Origin: Argentina anserina
Lineage: Eukaryota > Streptophyta > Magnoliopsida > Rosales > Rosaceae
Length of the DNA stretch: 64,000 bases
Direction: 5' to 3'
NCBI RefSeq assembly: GCF_933775445.1
Contig: NC_065873.1
Coordinates: 5,146,001-5,210,000 of the forward strand
Within the stretch, counting starts at the first letter, position 1. Every line of letters begins with the position of its first letter. A model generated the notes under the pieces. It had not been told where the DNA came from. It saw nothing but the letters and a program-made list of their open reading frames with translations, and did no database searches. Shown here piece by piece: positions 11,480 to 23,105 of the stretch. Both the position numbers and the translations under genes were made by a program.

Positions 11480-12795
11480 TCTAGGTTAGGCATGAATAGA
11501 AACAATACACAGTACACATTTAATCATACAACTTGGTTATTGTAAGATCCAAATGAAAGGCGTTACTGTATCTTATGTAATGTTACAGTTCCGTGAACTT
11601 TGTTAATATAATTGTTGTATGGTATGAAAGGTCAAGGTTCTGGATTCTATTGTTATAAATTCTTCCCGTCCTAGTTTTCCTCTTCTCCTTGCCTTAAGTT
11701 GCTCTTAAATTGTGACTGGAGCGAATTCGTGACGTCCAACTTAGTAATCCTACCCCAAGTTTACATGGTATTGCTTCACCTCACATCCCATTTGAACTCG
11801 ATTTCTATATTTCATTTGATTGAGAAGACTAGCTAGCTTTGAAAAGTTCATCAAAGAAGCTCTGCTATCATTACTTTCAATGGAGTGAAACAAGTGCTCA
11901 TGTGGGGATCCAAAAATTTCAAGTTGAGGCTGTTGAGCAAAGCAGGTATCTTGATCCCAATCAATTAACCTACGATTATTATATCAATTTCCTCTAGTCC
12001 CGACATTATTTATTTTATTTTTAAAGGTTTTGCTGTATGTATCTTGATCCCAATCAATTAACCTACGATCTTCAGCCCTAAATTTCAAAACCCCTCCGCC
12101 TAATGGTCCACTTTTGAACTCTTATCAACTAAATGCTCGATAAACAACTATGCATAAGCACAAGGCAGAAGGTCTATGCTTATCCAACTGGGGTATTTTC
12201 CATTAGCTCCATTCTGCTCTAATTTGCCTGTGTTTAATTGAAAGAAAGAAAGATTCGAGACATAAATTCACATTACTAATTCATTCTATCAGGTTTCTAA
12301 TTCACAGTATGAAATTATGAATTAAGTTCATCTTCAAAGTTTGAATTAGGACTTCATTTGCTCTCATCTTTGCCGACCAAAGGAAGAAACTTGGAAATAA
12401 GTATTGGTCTGTCTATAGAAATGATACAAAGAAGCAAATGCTGGCCAAACCAGTGTAGAAGAATGTTACAAATTTTCAATACTGTGATATATAATTGTTG
12501 AACCAACTGTACATAGATAAGATAACACTTGTTCTTAAGGCTCGGACTCTGCAAGTCTGCAGCAGAAAGCAGAAGGCAAAGAATATATAATGCGCCTACG
12601 TATAGAAAAGCAAATTCAACTTCTCTGCTTTACCTATGTGTTGAATTCTGCTTTGAAAAAGTCTTGATGAAGATATGTAACTCAACTGCTCCTCCATTCT
12701 GTCATGGATGAAAAAAATGCTTTGCCTTATATCCTTGTATGGAGTGGACATTCATTTATAGTGGTATGATATCTGTCTATTCTTCAGAATTCAGA
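11480..12795. other. Shared 3' intergenic region of HDR and CCS1
   Basis: It holds the 3' ends of two converging genes. A 21-bp-scale phrase around TTGATCCCAATCAATTAACC occurs twice (about 11951 and 12043), a small local duplication. No gene was seen. Confidence 0.5.
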
Positions 12796-13200
12796 CTAGC
12801 CACTAATGCCATCTGTTTGCTTGGGAGGAGATGAATCAACCAATTCAGGAACTCGATCAAGCAAGCGATTCATCTCTTCTGGAAATTCACCCTTTGCTCG
12901 GTTAGTTTTTCCTCCAATGACCACTGCTGTTCCATCTTGTAAGGCCCATATCTTTGGTTGAGCAAAGGAGAACAAGCAACAAATGAATGGCTACTTTAGA
13001 CATACAGTTCAATACTGGCAACAACATGGTTGATAAGAAATCACAGAAACAATATCAACATAACATCTAGACACTCTTAAATTGAAAAGGTTATTCATGC
13101 TGGAAATGGAGGATTTTCAGCAATGATTTATAATATCAGGTGGTGTAGATTCCAGAAAATTTACAGATGAATTTGTTAATAAAACATAAGAGAAGTTCTT

Positions 13201-13247
<47 letters not shown>

Positions 13248-16200
13248 CACAAGAGTGAATAAAAGTATGCAAAAATGAAAACCATATGGTAATAAGTGAT
13301 GCATATAACTAACATGTGGCCCTAAGTTATGACCAATTGTAAAACAGTGTTCAAGAACTGGAGTACATGTTTTTTTAAGTCTCTAAACAAACATGAAATA
13401 CATCATATGCAGGAAATTCTCACCTGCGAATGAGATAGAAAGCTGATGCAAGTTGTGAGCATTAGAGCACCAAATCCAGCATATACAACCGGCACTCCAG
13501 GATCAGTCTGACAAGGAAAGGTTAAGTCCAAGGCTCAATGAATGCAGCAGAAGAAAGTTGCATAGGAATTAATAAATTGTAGCCATCACCTTCAAGGCAA
13601 GACCGCTACTCCCAATTGCATCTACAATAATGATTTTGGAGCCATCAATTTCAATTGGAAGCTTGGAGCTTGGTCGTCGAACTCCAACAAATTTCCCTTC
13701 TTGATCATACAGGACAATTGATTGTAAATCTCGCAAAAGCATTGATCTGAAATTTCAAAGAAAAATTAGTATACATGACAACTGACAACAGCCAATTAGC
13801 AATATTAGTGAGTAATGTTGTAAGTTAAAAAGCTAAATAGAATCCAAAACAATTAAGAAAACCCAACCCAAAACACAGCCAAGCAGATAAAAAACGCTTT
13901 GTTGAAAATATTCCCTTTTCTTTCCCTTTTCAAGGGTGGAGAGTAGTGGAATTGAAGTAATCTCTAGGAGAGCTTAAAATACGTATCCCCAAAACTTCAA
14001 GAAGTAAACAAGTTGAAGTTAACCTTCAAGATACATTTCAAATGTGTTATTAAAGAAGCTAAAGTTGTAAGTTGATCACATACATTCCCTTAACCTTAGG
14101 AGCATCAACATCGCCAATTGGTAAAAAGGTTCCGTAAAGCTTCTTGTCTCCATTGATCTGGAGAGGGGCAACAGCCAAATTAAAAGGCCCTTCATTATCC
14201 TTGATTACTTGTAGTGCTGAAATACTCCAATCTGTCTGGTATATGGTGATCCCTCCGTATCTTAAAGGATTGTTTACATTGATTGTTTTCCTCAGCACCT
14301 CCTTACCGTCTAGGTCCATGAGTGAAAGATCAGTATAAAATTGTGATACCTGTAACAGACACCAGGGGTGAAATGGTAGATTGACCTTGAATTTAGTAGT
14401 CAACTCCGAGGAAGCTAAAACAGGTATTTGCCATTAAAGACAAAATATGATCAAAGAAAGTGATAGAAATGAGAAAAAAGATAAAACACATTTTCAGTAA
14501 GCCATTTAATCAATTATGATCACCAATTAAAATTTCCGCAAAAGGAAAAATATTCACCTCTCCACTGTCGAAATATGTCATGTAGAACTTGTTTACATGA
14601 ACCTCAGTATTGAAAGCATCAGTTGGAGTAGAGAGAAACCCAGAAGGGCCTAAAACATCTCCTATAACAAAATTCAAACCCTGTGGAACTGTAACTGCTC
14701 CTTTAAAGCTCCCAGTTGCACTAAGAGTTCCACCAACCATGATCAGCAGCATTGCTAAATGAACTCCGATAGGGGCAAATCGACCAGCCAACCCCCTAAA
14801 GGCATATAAAGAAGGTCCCTTTAAAAACACCTACAGGGATGAAACTGTTCATGATTAACAGGTAGTTTTAGACGAACACTCGGAAGGTGATATCAAATAT
14901 AAAGGTCAAGTAATTGAGTATATTTTTGAATGGATACATACAGTATCTCACTAGCATTATTCTCACAGCAACTAATAATAAAATTTTAGTAAATACAAGT
15001 TTAAGGTATCGTACTGCATATAAGTAGGAATTGCTATATGCTGGCAGCCTGGCAGCTAGCATACAAGTTTAAGATTAGCAATACGTTTTTGTATGGACAC
15101 ATACAGTATCTCACTAGTATTATTCTCACAGCTACCAATAATTAAATTTCCGTAAACACAATTTAAGGTATTGTACTTCATATAAGCAGGAATTGCTATA
15201 TTCTGGCAGCTAGCATACAAGTTTTAAGTAACCATACATGTTTGTATGGATACATAGATTATCTCACTACATTATTCTCATAGCTACCGATAATAAAATT
15301 TCAGTAAATACAAGGTACCGTACTGCATAAGTAGGAATTGCTATATCCTGGCAGCTAGCGTACAAGATCAAGGTATGTATACATTTTTGTATGGATACAT
15401 ACAGTATCTCACTAGTCTTATTTTCACAGCTACCAGTACCACTAACAAAATTTCAGTAAATACAATTTTAATGTATCGTGCCACATATCAGTAGGAATTG
15501 CTATAGTTGGCAGTAACTCTGGGACATTGTTTTCAGATGACAATATACCCTAGACTCCTATAGATTCTAGTTGAACAAATGTCATTTAATGATCCACTTA
15601 TACACAGTTAAACATTTTAAATAGAGAAACAAATTCAAGAAAATGAAAGAGTAAACCTCATATCCAGCTCCCATAAGAATAACACCCAAGTCTTGAACAG
15701 AAGCTCTTGGCAAAGACTCTGCAAACTCCTGCTTGTTGATGGCCTCAGAAGACTGCAAAAAACTCCACCTGTTTTCACCAATTTACTCATACGTTAAAGA
15801 AAACTCTCAACTCACTTTGATATACAAATTGTAAAAGAATTGAACGAAGCAATCAAACCTTCTTGCGACCTTGACGAGAGGTATCTGTGTTGTGTAAGTG
15901 CAGGCCATAAGTGATGCAGCCAGGAGAGCCAATGATGCAAGGAAAACGGGAGACGAGTACATATGGTCAAACCCAAGTGCCAAAACCCATCTCCAAGTGA
16001 AAATTCCCAGTACAGGACTACTTTCAGGAAACTTATCGAAATAATAATCCGGCGCCTCACCTTGATCAATGAAAGTTCCTGCAAAATCACCACATCCACA
16101 TAAGGCCTAATTGCAATGGCACAAAAGAACTCACTTCATTACCCATTAACACACAATGAAGTACTGATATTAAGTTTACCTAAAAAATCGGGTTTATAAT

Positions 16201-16715
16201 TAGAGCAATAAAAAGAGGGCTAAATGTTACTATAACATCAGGAACAAGGAAGCAAGTTTCGATATGTTAAGGTTTTAAGAAGTTTAAACAGTATAAGAGC
16301 CAAAACTGAACATACCAAGAGCCATGAGACCAGCAATGACGAACATTTCTCCAATAGCCAAAGGCAGATAAGACAAAACAGACAAAGCCTTCCTGGGCAG
16401 CCTCTTCACGTAACCCATCACCCCACTCCCTGACTTGGCCGGAGCTTTGTTGCCTCCTGTGCCGCCGCCGCCCTTCTCCTCCAACGGCGGCGGAGCTCCT
16501 TCGGAGAGTATAATCTTCTTTCCTATATTGGTGCTGCTTTTGTTGTTCTTGTTTTCTCGAGGGGTCTTCAAGGCACAAGTGAGTGAGAATGAGAAGGGTG
16601 TTCTTTTGAGGAACTGAGAATTGTGGGGAGAGAATGCGGGTTTGAAAGTGGAGTTGAGAAAACGGGTTCTGGGTAGACATGGTTTGGGGATTAAGGAGGG
16701 GTTTAGAGCCTCCAT
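12796..16715 (-). CDS. CCS1: Cytochrome c biogenesis protein CCS1 (ResB-type), plastid
   Basis: Eight exons on the minus strand: 16715-16316, 16078-15859, 15768-15657, 14830-14558, 14349-14084, 13746-13590, 13507-13424, 12951-12796. They total 1668 nt, or 555 residues, with frame kept across every junction. CCS1 is the ResB-family partner of CcsA in system II, which delivers and attaches haem to apocytochromes f and c6 in the thylakoid lumen. The first exon gives a Ser/Pro-rich transit peptide, then a Gly-rich linker and the first membrane segment (VLSYLPLAIGEMFVIAGLMA). Exon 2 has FLASLALLAASLMACTYTTQ. Exon 4 has GRFAPIGVHLAMLLIMVGGT, with the conserved lumenal-side histidine. Exon 7 adds the last membrane segment (YAGFGALMLTTCISFLSHSQ). 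Exon 8 encodes GGKTNRAKGEF and the tail. The exon 2 donor (GTTTGA) is weak. It converges with HDR. Confidence 0.93.
13204..13245. repeat. (AT)n microsatellite in the last CCS1 intron
   Basis: A pure run of about 21 AT dinucleotides in the intron between exons 7 and 8 of CCS1. Confidence 0.95.
14925..15520. repeat. Four-copy tandem repeat of about 150 bp in a CCS1 intron
   Basis: Four diverged units start at about 14928, 15089, 15241 and 15384. Each begins TTTGTATGGATACATACAG (or a close variant), then TATCTCACTA, a TTATTCTCACAGCTACC phrase, AAATTTCAGTAAATACA, and ends near AGGAATTGCTATA and GGCAGCTAGC. They lie wholly inside the 826-bp intron between exons 3 and 4, so they do not alter the protein. 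Confidence 0.88.
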
Positions 16716-18509
16716 TAATGTAGAGGATGGGAGAGTTTGGGGAAAGCTTGGGCGGGAGAGTTATCTGTTGCAGAGCTCAACTGTCATTTGAGGGACTGGC
16801 GTGTAACGACCTGCAGTTTTGTTGGTTTATCCTTCAAGGAGATATTTCTTTGCTTTTCTTTTTCATTTTCATATTTTTATATATTGCTCGCAGAAACTCT
16901 TGTTACATATTGCAAAAAAAATAAAAATAAAGAAATAATAATCCTCTAGTCACGTATAGAGATGCACCAACTCAGTGCATCCGGTGAGTAATTGTCAAAT
17001 AAAATCATGAGTGTCAATCGTAGAAATTATATTAAAGCTTGTGATTGAGTATTATTCATGTAGTTAATTGTTAATCGGTGAACATATATACAAATTTTGT
17101 GTTTAATGATAAACTTTGTCTCTAATTTTTTTTAGTTTAAGGTTAATTCAGACGTTTTAGACCTTGGTTGTCAGGTTAAGCCTTGGAACCTGCTTTTCGT
17201 TTATGGTCTAACATGTTTTACCGCTTTTAATGTACTTCTAAATAAACAAGTCTAGATTCAAACATCTTACACTTTGCTAGGATTAGGTCTCATCATCCGG
17301 CACTAAGGGCCTCGGCCCGCCTTAAAGTCCGCCCTACCCTAAAGGGCCAAATCCGGCCCGACCCGGCCTAATGCAAGGGCTGGCCCAAATTTTTTTTATT
17401 AGGGCATGGTAAGGGTTATGCAAATAGAGCTCGGCCCTATTGAGCCTTTTAGAATCAAGCCTGGCCCGGCCTTAAAATCCATACCTGATCCTATAATTTT
17501 TAATTTATTTTTAGATTTGGTTATTATTTATTACAGACATCATACTGATAGTATTATGGGGCAGTGAGAATATTAGGCTATTGACCATTTAGGTAATGTT
17601 AATGAACTCATCCTAATTAATATATGAGGCCCATTTTAACCAATATTGTCGTAGTGGACTTTGTCAAAACCCTAGCCCCTAGGTATCTACCCCAATACTC
17701 CATCCAGCATTCAATACTTCACCCGCCACTTCATTCACTATTCTCTTCTTCTTTATTTTTTCCCTAAAATAGATACTTTTGAGAAACTATTGATTTATAA
17801 TTAAACAAAAGCCCAGCTCGGCCCTAATTTTTAAGGCTGACCCTTGCAAAATAGGCCTCTAGGGCGGGTTGAGGCTTGCATTTTGAAGCCTTGGCCGGTT
17901 CCGGTCCTAAATTTTGTTGACTAAGTCAAAATCCGACCCAGCCCGACCCATAATGAGGCCCAATTAGGATGTTAGTTAGAACTCGTTCATCTCATAATTC
18001 GTATGTGGAATCGGTAACTATCTTAGTTTGTCAAAATGAGGTCTATTATTTGTCCAATGGTACGATTCCAGTCTTTACTTTTGATCCAATTTTGAAATTC
18101 AAAGATTATTTAGAGGCCATTATTGATATTTAATTAGGCCTGATATTTCCTAACTGTATTAATTATATATATTCTATATACAGAATTATTACAGACACCC
18201 TATACTGGAAAACACTACTGGCCGCATCAGGAAAAGCTTCTACACATTTTTGACCGACTCGGGTGATGAGAGTCAAATCCGAGTCAAATCAGGACATCTT
18301 CACCATATGTGGCGGTGCTGCGTTCCCAACCCTAATCAAATAGGGATTCCCAATTTGGTAAGGTACCCAATTCTGAGGTGGATTCACAGTAAACCCACCA
18401 TGAATAGTTAAATACACACACCCCTCACTCTCTTCCTCACTAACTACTCTTCTATTTCAACTTCGTCATTCTTCCTCAGTTAAAATCACTCTCTCTCTCT
18501 CTCTTTCTC
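16716..18509. repeat. CCS1-zinc-finger spacer with a GGCC-rich repeat (about 17300-17960)
   Basis: The spacer holds the divergent 5' regions of CCS1 and the zinc-finger gene. Between about 17300 and 17960 it carries GGCCCGGCC-like phrases that are read one way at the left end (AAGGGCCTCGGCCCGCC) and the other way at the right end (AGCCCGACCCATAATGAGGCCC). This resembles the ends of plant hAT-type nonautonomous elements. I could not find a convincing target duplication. No gene was seen. Confidence 0.4.
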
Positions 18510-19961
18510 ATGGATTCTGATCACAAAGAAATAACTCAGGTACTTGTTCCCGACCCCATAGTTGAACCAGACCAACCCACTAAGATGCCAACTCCGCCGG
18601 AGTCTTTGGAGCAACACCCTGAAGTTGTGCCATTGAATAATCACATCTGTGATATTTGCTTCAAGGGATTTCCGTCCGGCCAAGCCCTGGGAGGTCACAA
18701 GAGTATGCACTTTCGCAAGAGCCAGGCAATCACTGGTTCTACTGCTAGTAGTAGCAGTGATCCTTTTTGTTGTCTCGTTTGCACCGAGAACTTCGACTCC
18801 AAGAAGGCGCTGACAGAACACCTCAAGTGTCACACAGTGCATGACAGCAGCAACTCTTGTTCTACTGTCTCTGATGAGACTATGTTTGATGATGATCATG
18901 GGGTTGATTCAGGTCCGGGGTTCGACTTGGCCTTGGCTCTACCTGCAGGTTGGCCTCGCAATGGAAAGAGGAAGAGGTCAGCATTCTCTGATTGTTCTGG
19001 CTCTGATGAAACTGCTGTCAACTCGGGGTTGGATTCGAGTCCCGAATCGGAGTTTATAGCTTTGGATGGGAAATTTGAAGCGGGGGGCTTCAGTGGTCTT
19101 GTGCTGTTGGCTGAGGTGTGTGCTGAGGAGGCTAGCGGCAGACCTTTGGTTGATGATGAGATCGAAATCAAGTATGAGGCAAGTAAATACAAGAGGAGGC
19201 GGCTGAATGATGCATTTGATCAGTTGGATTACAATTGCAACAATGACGTTGATGTCTTCAAGTGCAAGCAATGTGATAAAATGTTCACAAGTCCCCAAGC
19301 TCTAGGAGGTCACATGACAGGCCATAACCGTCCCAAGATCAGCTCCGCGGAGCAAGGTCATGACCAATTTAAGTCTGAAGAAGATAACAATGAACAACGT
19401 TCTCATCCTCGTCCGGTGGTTAATACATACAGCCGCAGTAAGTGTGCAAAAACATTCTCAAGTGACCGAGCCTTGGGAGGGCACATGTCAAGCCAGTGCA
19501 AACATCTGAACAACTCGGCAGATGAAAATGTTGTTAAAGATGATCCTGCTGAGCCTCGCCAAGTTGAAATGCACAGTTGTCCTAGATGCAATAAATCATT
19601 CACAAGCTTCCGTGCTTTGGGAGGGCACGTATCAAGCCATACAAAGTACGAGCACAACAATAATATGGATCGATATCAATCGAATTCTGCAGATGTATCA
19701 GCTGGTAATGCTGAAGATAATAAGAACGAACGCCGTTCACTCTATCAAACATTGCCTCACGAATGCGAAATATGTCACTTGAGTTTTCCAACAGGTCAGG
19801 CGTTGGGGGGTCATAAGAGGAAACATTATAAAGGCCCAACTGATGAAGCTCCAGCTAAATCGAATCAGCAGAGTAGTGCTCGTAGACACCTCGAAGTTGA
19901 CCTCAATGAGATTCCAACTCTGGAGGATGAAGATGGAATATATGAGCCAATTAGTCAGTAG
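18510..19961 (+). CDS. C2H2 zinc-finger transcription factor, ZAT-like, with EAR motif
   Basis: One intronless frame of 483 residues. Plant Q-type fingers with the QALGGH/RALGGH core bind DNA in the nucleus. Finger 1 has C47, C50, H63, H67. Finger 2 (C88, C91, H104, H108) lacks QALGGH. Finger 3 has C252, C255, H268, H272. Finger 4 is degenerate. Finger 5 has C357, C360, H373, H377. Finger 6 has C419, C422, H435, H439. In finger 4 the first cysteine is arginine (R309, codon CGC) and the His spacing is lost. Basic patches GKRKR (152-156) and KYKRRR (226-231) look like nuclear signals. DLNEIP (464-469) is an EAR repressor motif that recruits TOPLESS-type co-repressors. A short CT repeat precedes the ATG. 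It is likely a transcriptional repressor, often stress-related in this family, but the exact orthologue is not known. Confidence 0.9.
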   Translation: MDSDHKEITQVLVPDPIVEPDQPTKMPTPPESLEQHPEVVPLNNHICDICFKGFPSGQALGGHKSMHFRKSQAITGSTASSSSDPFCCLVCTENFDSKKALTEHLKCHTVHDSSNSCSTVSDETMFDDDHGVDSGPGFDLALALPAGWPRNGKRKRSAFSDCSGSDETAVNSGLDSSPESEFIALDGKFEAGGFSGLVLLAEVCAEEASGRPLVDDEIEIKYEASKYKRRRLNDAFDQLDYNCNNDVDVFKCKQCDKMFTSPQALGGHMTGHNRPKISSAEQGHDQFKSEEDNNEQRSHPRPVVNTYSRSKCAKTFSSDRALGGHMSSQCKHLNNSADENVVKDDPAEPRQVEMHSCPRCNKSFTSFRALGGHVSSHTKYEHNNNMDRYQSNSADVSAGNAEDNKNERRSLYQTLPHECEICHLSFPTGQALGGHKRKHYKGPTDEAPAKSNQQSSARRHLEVDLNEIPTLEDEDGIYEPISQ

Positions 19962-21139
19962 TTATTTGTTTGTAGACTTGTTTTGTTTCGTGATAGATAC
20001 TTGCATAGGAACCATTTTGTTTTTTATCTTGTGCTTTCACTTTAGGACATGATGAAGATCAGATTGTATATATGTAAAGAGGCATACAGACATGGCGGGA
20101 TTTCATACTGACATATTAGAAAATCAGAAAAGTTACTTTCTTTTAGATTCTGTTATTCAAATGAGATTTCATCTTGGATGAACAATGGCAATATGGCATA
20201 AAGCCAAGATCAAGCGATGTCGTCTTGCTAAGTCTGCGATTAACTAGTTAGTTAGTCCTATCAGTACACTGAAGTTATATGCGTACACTGAGATATATGA
20301 TCTCTTTCACAGAATACTTGTCCTATACATCTAAAAAAAATGGCATGTATATACAAACAATGTTATCTTGAATCTCAAGGACAGACCTTAACCAGCTAAA
20401 ACGTGTTTAAGCTCAAAACAAAATTGGAAAAACATTTGATGAATACTGTAGCAAAGTGTGAGAAATTAGCCCCAGTGGTAGCTTCATGATTTTCGGTCAC
20501 GTTTAACTTACTGCTAGAGAGCAGAATGTAAACAATTGAATGTATTCCTTTCTCATTCTCTTCTAACATGTACTAGCTGTCATCAGCAATAAGTTACAGT
20601 AGGTAATGGCTACAAATATCCAACCACCCAAGTATAGATAAAATAAAGATGTTTTTCAGTTCCAGAGTTGCATAGCAAATAAATAAGAAAGCTTACTCGT
20701 ATAGCAGAGTTTCAAAGGGGATTACAAATTAAACGATATCTAAAATTCCACATTGTTTCTTTTTCCCCTTAGAGAATATAATCATTAGGTATACATTACA
20801 ATAACACTTACGTAGAAAATGAAAGTAGTTATGTTTCGTGTCTACCAACCGTATCCGACACTCGTGTTTATTGGACGACCTACAGTATTTGAGAACATTT
20901 TGGCAAAATGATTGTTTATGAACTGTATCAAGGAAGAGATGCATGCATGGAGGAAGAGTTGATGAAGAAGAGCAAGAACACAGAAATTTTCAGTAAAAAA
21001 GTATTCAAGATGGTGAAAATGCCGCTTAGTAAAGAAGATAATATGTGTCGTAAACTATCTACAACCTTTAGAGTAGTTCTAGAGTAGCACCAGGAATTCA
21101 CAACTCAACTATATTTTTGAAGGAATCAATAGTTTCCCA
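19962..21139. other. 3' region of the zinc-finger gene and intergenic DNA
   Basis: The segment around 20036-20115 recurs in altered form at 22925-23050. Otherwise AT-rich, with no gene seen. Confidence 0.5.
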
Positions 21140-22765
21140 GTTAAATTGGAGGAATCGAAGAACTGTCGGCGATCCAAGCACTTTCGGAGTCAAATTGGAG
21201 TTCTTGGCTTCGATTAAGGTATGATTTGTTGTATTGGATGGGTTGTTTGTGATTGTTGATGAATTGTGGTTTGATTGGAGCAAATCGGAGGTGTAGGAGG
21301 AGGAGGGGTTACCGCTTCCTAGAGGCGGCGCGTGGGAGTGCGTGGGTTAGCGTAGGAGGGGTCTGAAGTTGTAGGAAGGAAGAGGAGGAGGAGGAGGAGA
21401 ACAGATTGGACCCGGCGGTGGCGTGATGCTCGCCGTGGTTGGTGTCGGCGCGTGTGCCCCACGCGCTGCCACAGTGAGTGGCGCGTGAGCGCGCGGCGTC
21501 GTGAACAGTGATTCCGAGAAGGGTATTTTGGTAATTTACTTACGTACGGTAAATGTAAATGTAAATTTTATTTATGTACGGTAAATGTAATTAAATTTTA
21601 CGTACGGTAAATGTAAATATAAATTACTTTCAGTAATTGTAAAAAGTAATTTGTAAAAGGTAATTTAGTAAATTTTATTTACTGAGTTTGTATTTACATT
21701 TAAATAGTATGTATAGGTACAGAAATACGTAAACATTATGTATACGTACAGAAACAGTATGTATACGTACAGAAATACGTAAATAGTATGTATATGTACA
21801 GAAATATGTAAATAGTATGTATACGTACAAAAATACGTAAATAGTATACGTATAAAAATACGTATTATTTTGTGTATTTGTACAGTAATACATGAACATT
21901 ACTGTGAATAGTAACCGATTATTATTGTTTCGGCATTTAAAGGTTTACGAAACGTTTCTAAATTCTTTTCTTATATTTTCAAGGTGATCTATAAAGCGAG
22001 GAAATGAATTATCTTCGGAAATTGTGGGATTACGCTCGACTCGATAAGGTGAGTAAAATCTCACATATTTACGAATCTACCCTTGCGGTGATTCTAAGAT
22101 ATTTGCAAGAGTTTTTAATATTGAAATACGACATGTATACAATATAATGGATTCTATATATATTGTAATATAATGGTAATAAGTACATATATATATAATT
22201 TGCTATATTGTATACTGTTATGAATTCATCTGGATTAGGTCAATTTGATGACAAGCATATGAGTTTAATATTGAAATTGTTAAACGTTTTGTCTTCGGAC
22301 GTGTTTATAAATTATGACATGTATAAGATATAATGAATTATATATATATATATCGTACAAATGGTTAATAAATACGTATATATATATATATATAGTTGCT
22401 ATATAATATACTGTTATGATTTTATTGTGATTTTGATTTGTACAATATGATGTGAGATTATTGTACGTGATTTTTAACATTGAGATTGTTAAAATGTGAA
22501 TTGTCTTCGGACCTGATGTTTGGTACAATATGATGTGAGATTATTGTACGTGTTTGGCAAGTCGAAACCTAGCCTTTGGCCGGGCGAAAGTTACGATACA
22601 GTTAGAGCTCTAGTTTGTCTGCCTTAGTACTGCATGTGAGGTAACGGGTGGTTATCTGCTCATGGGTACTCAAATTGTTTTGGATGTTGGGTAGCGGGTG
22701 GCTATCCAATATTGGTGGTGTATTACGAGAGGGGTAACAGATGTGTACCAACGTTTAATTAGGAG
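21140..22765 (+). mobile_element. LTR fragment, truncated at both ends
   Basis: It shows the internal blocks of the window's Ty3-type LTRs in the same order: the GC-rich GGCGGCGCGTGG part (21320-21490), TACGTA-type short repeats (21540-21870), TTCGGCATTTAAAGGTTTACG (about 21930), GTGAGTAAAATCTCACA (about 22050), AT-rich repeats, and CCTAGCCTTTGGCCGGGCG (about 22568). It stops near 22765 in the middle of the terminal section and lacks the 5' section with the TGTAAT end, so no target duplication can be expected. Confidence 0.8.
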
Positions 22766-22924
22766 TACTTTAACGTGTTGACAATATAATAATTGTTGGC
22801 TGTTATTAAAAATAACAATATAATAGTCGAAATTGATGTCAACATGGTCAAATATCAAAACTACGAGTATGGAAGAACTTTTTCTTACATATGGATCATT
22901 TAGTTTTTCTGGTTTTCTATATCC

Positions 22925-22948
22925 ACTTTGGCACATGATTAAGATCAG

Positions 22949-23006
<58 letters not shown>

Positions 23007-23050
23007 AAAATCCCTACATACATGGCGGGGTTCATATCGAAATATTAGAA
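22925..23050 (+). repeat. Copy of the zinc-finger gene 3' region, with a long (TA)n run
   Basis: CACATGATTAAGATCAGATTA, then a TA run (22951-23003), then TATGTAAA and CATGGCGGGGTTCATA, matches 20036-20115, where the same phrases occur with only a short TATATA. It appears to be a duplicated piece of the zinc-finger 3' flank, separated from the original by the LTR fragment. The TA tract has expanded to about 53 bp here. Confidence 0.6.
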
Positions 23051-23105
23051 TTAAATTCGCACACCTTCCTTTTTTTTTATGGAGACAAATCTGCGAATGT
23101 CCAAT

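Noticed and set aside
17300..17960. Confident hAT element
   Set aside because: The GGCC-rich ends look inverted, but I could not find an 8-bp target duplication or exact termini.
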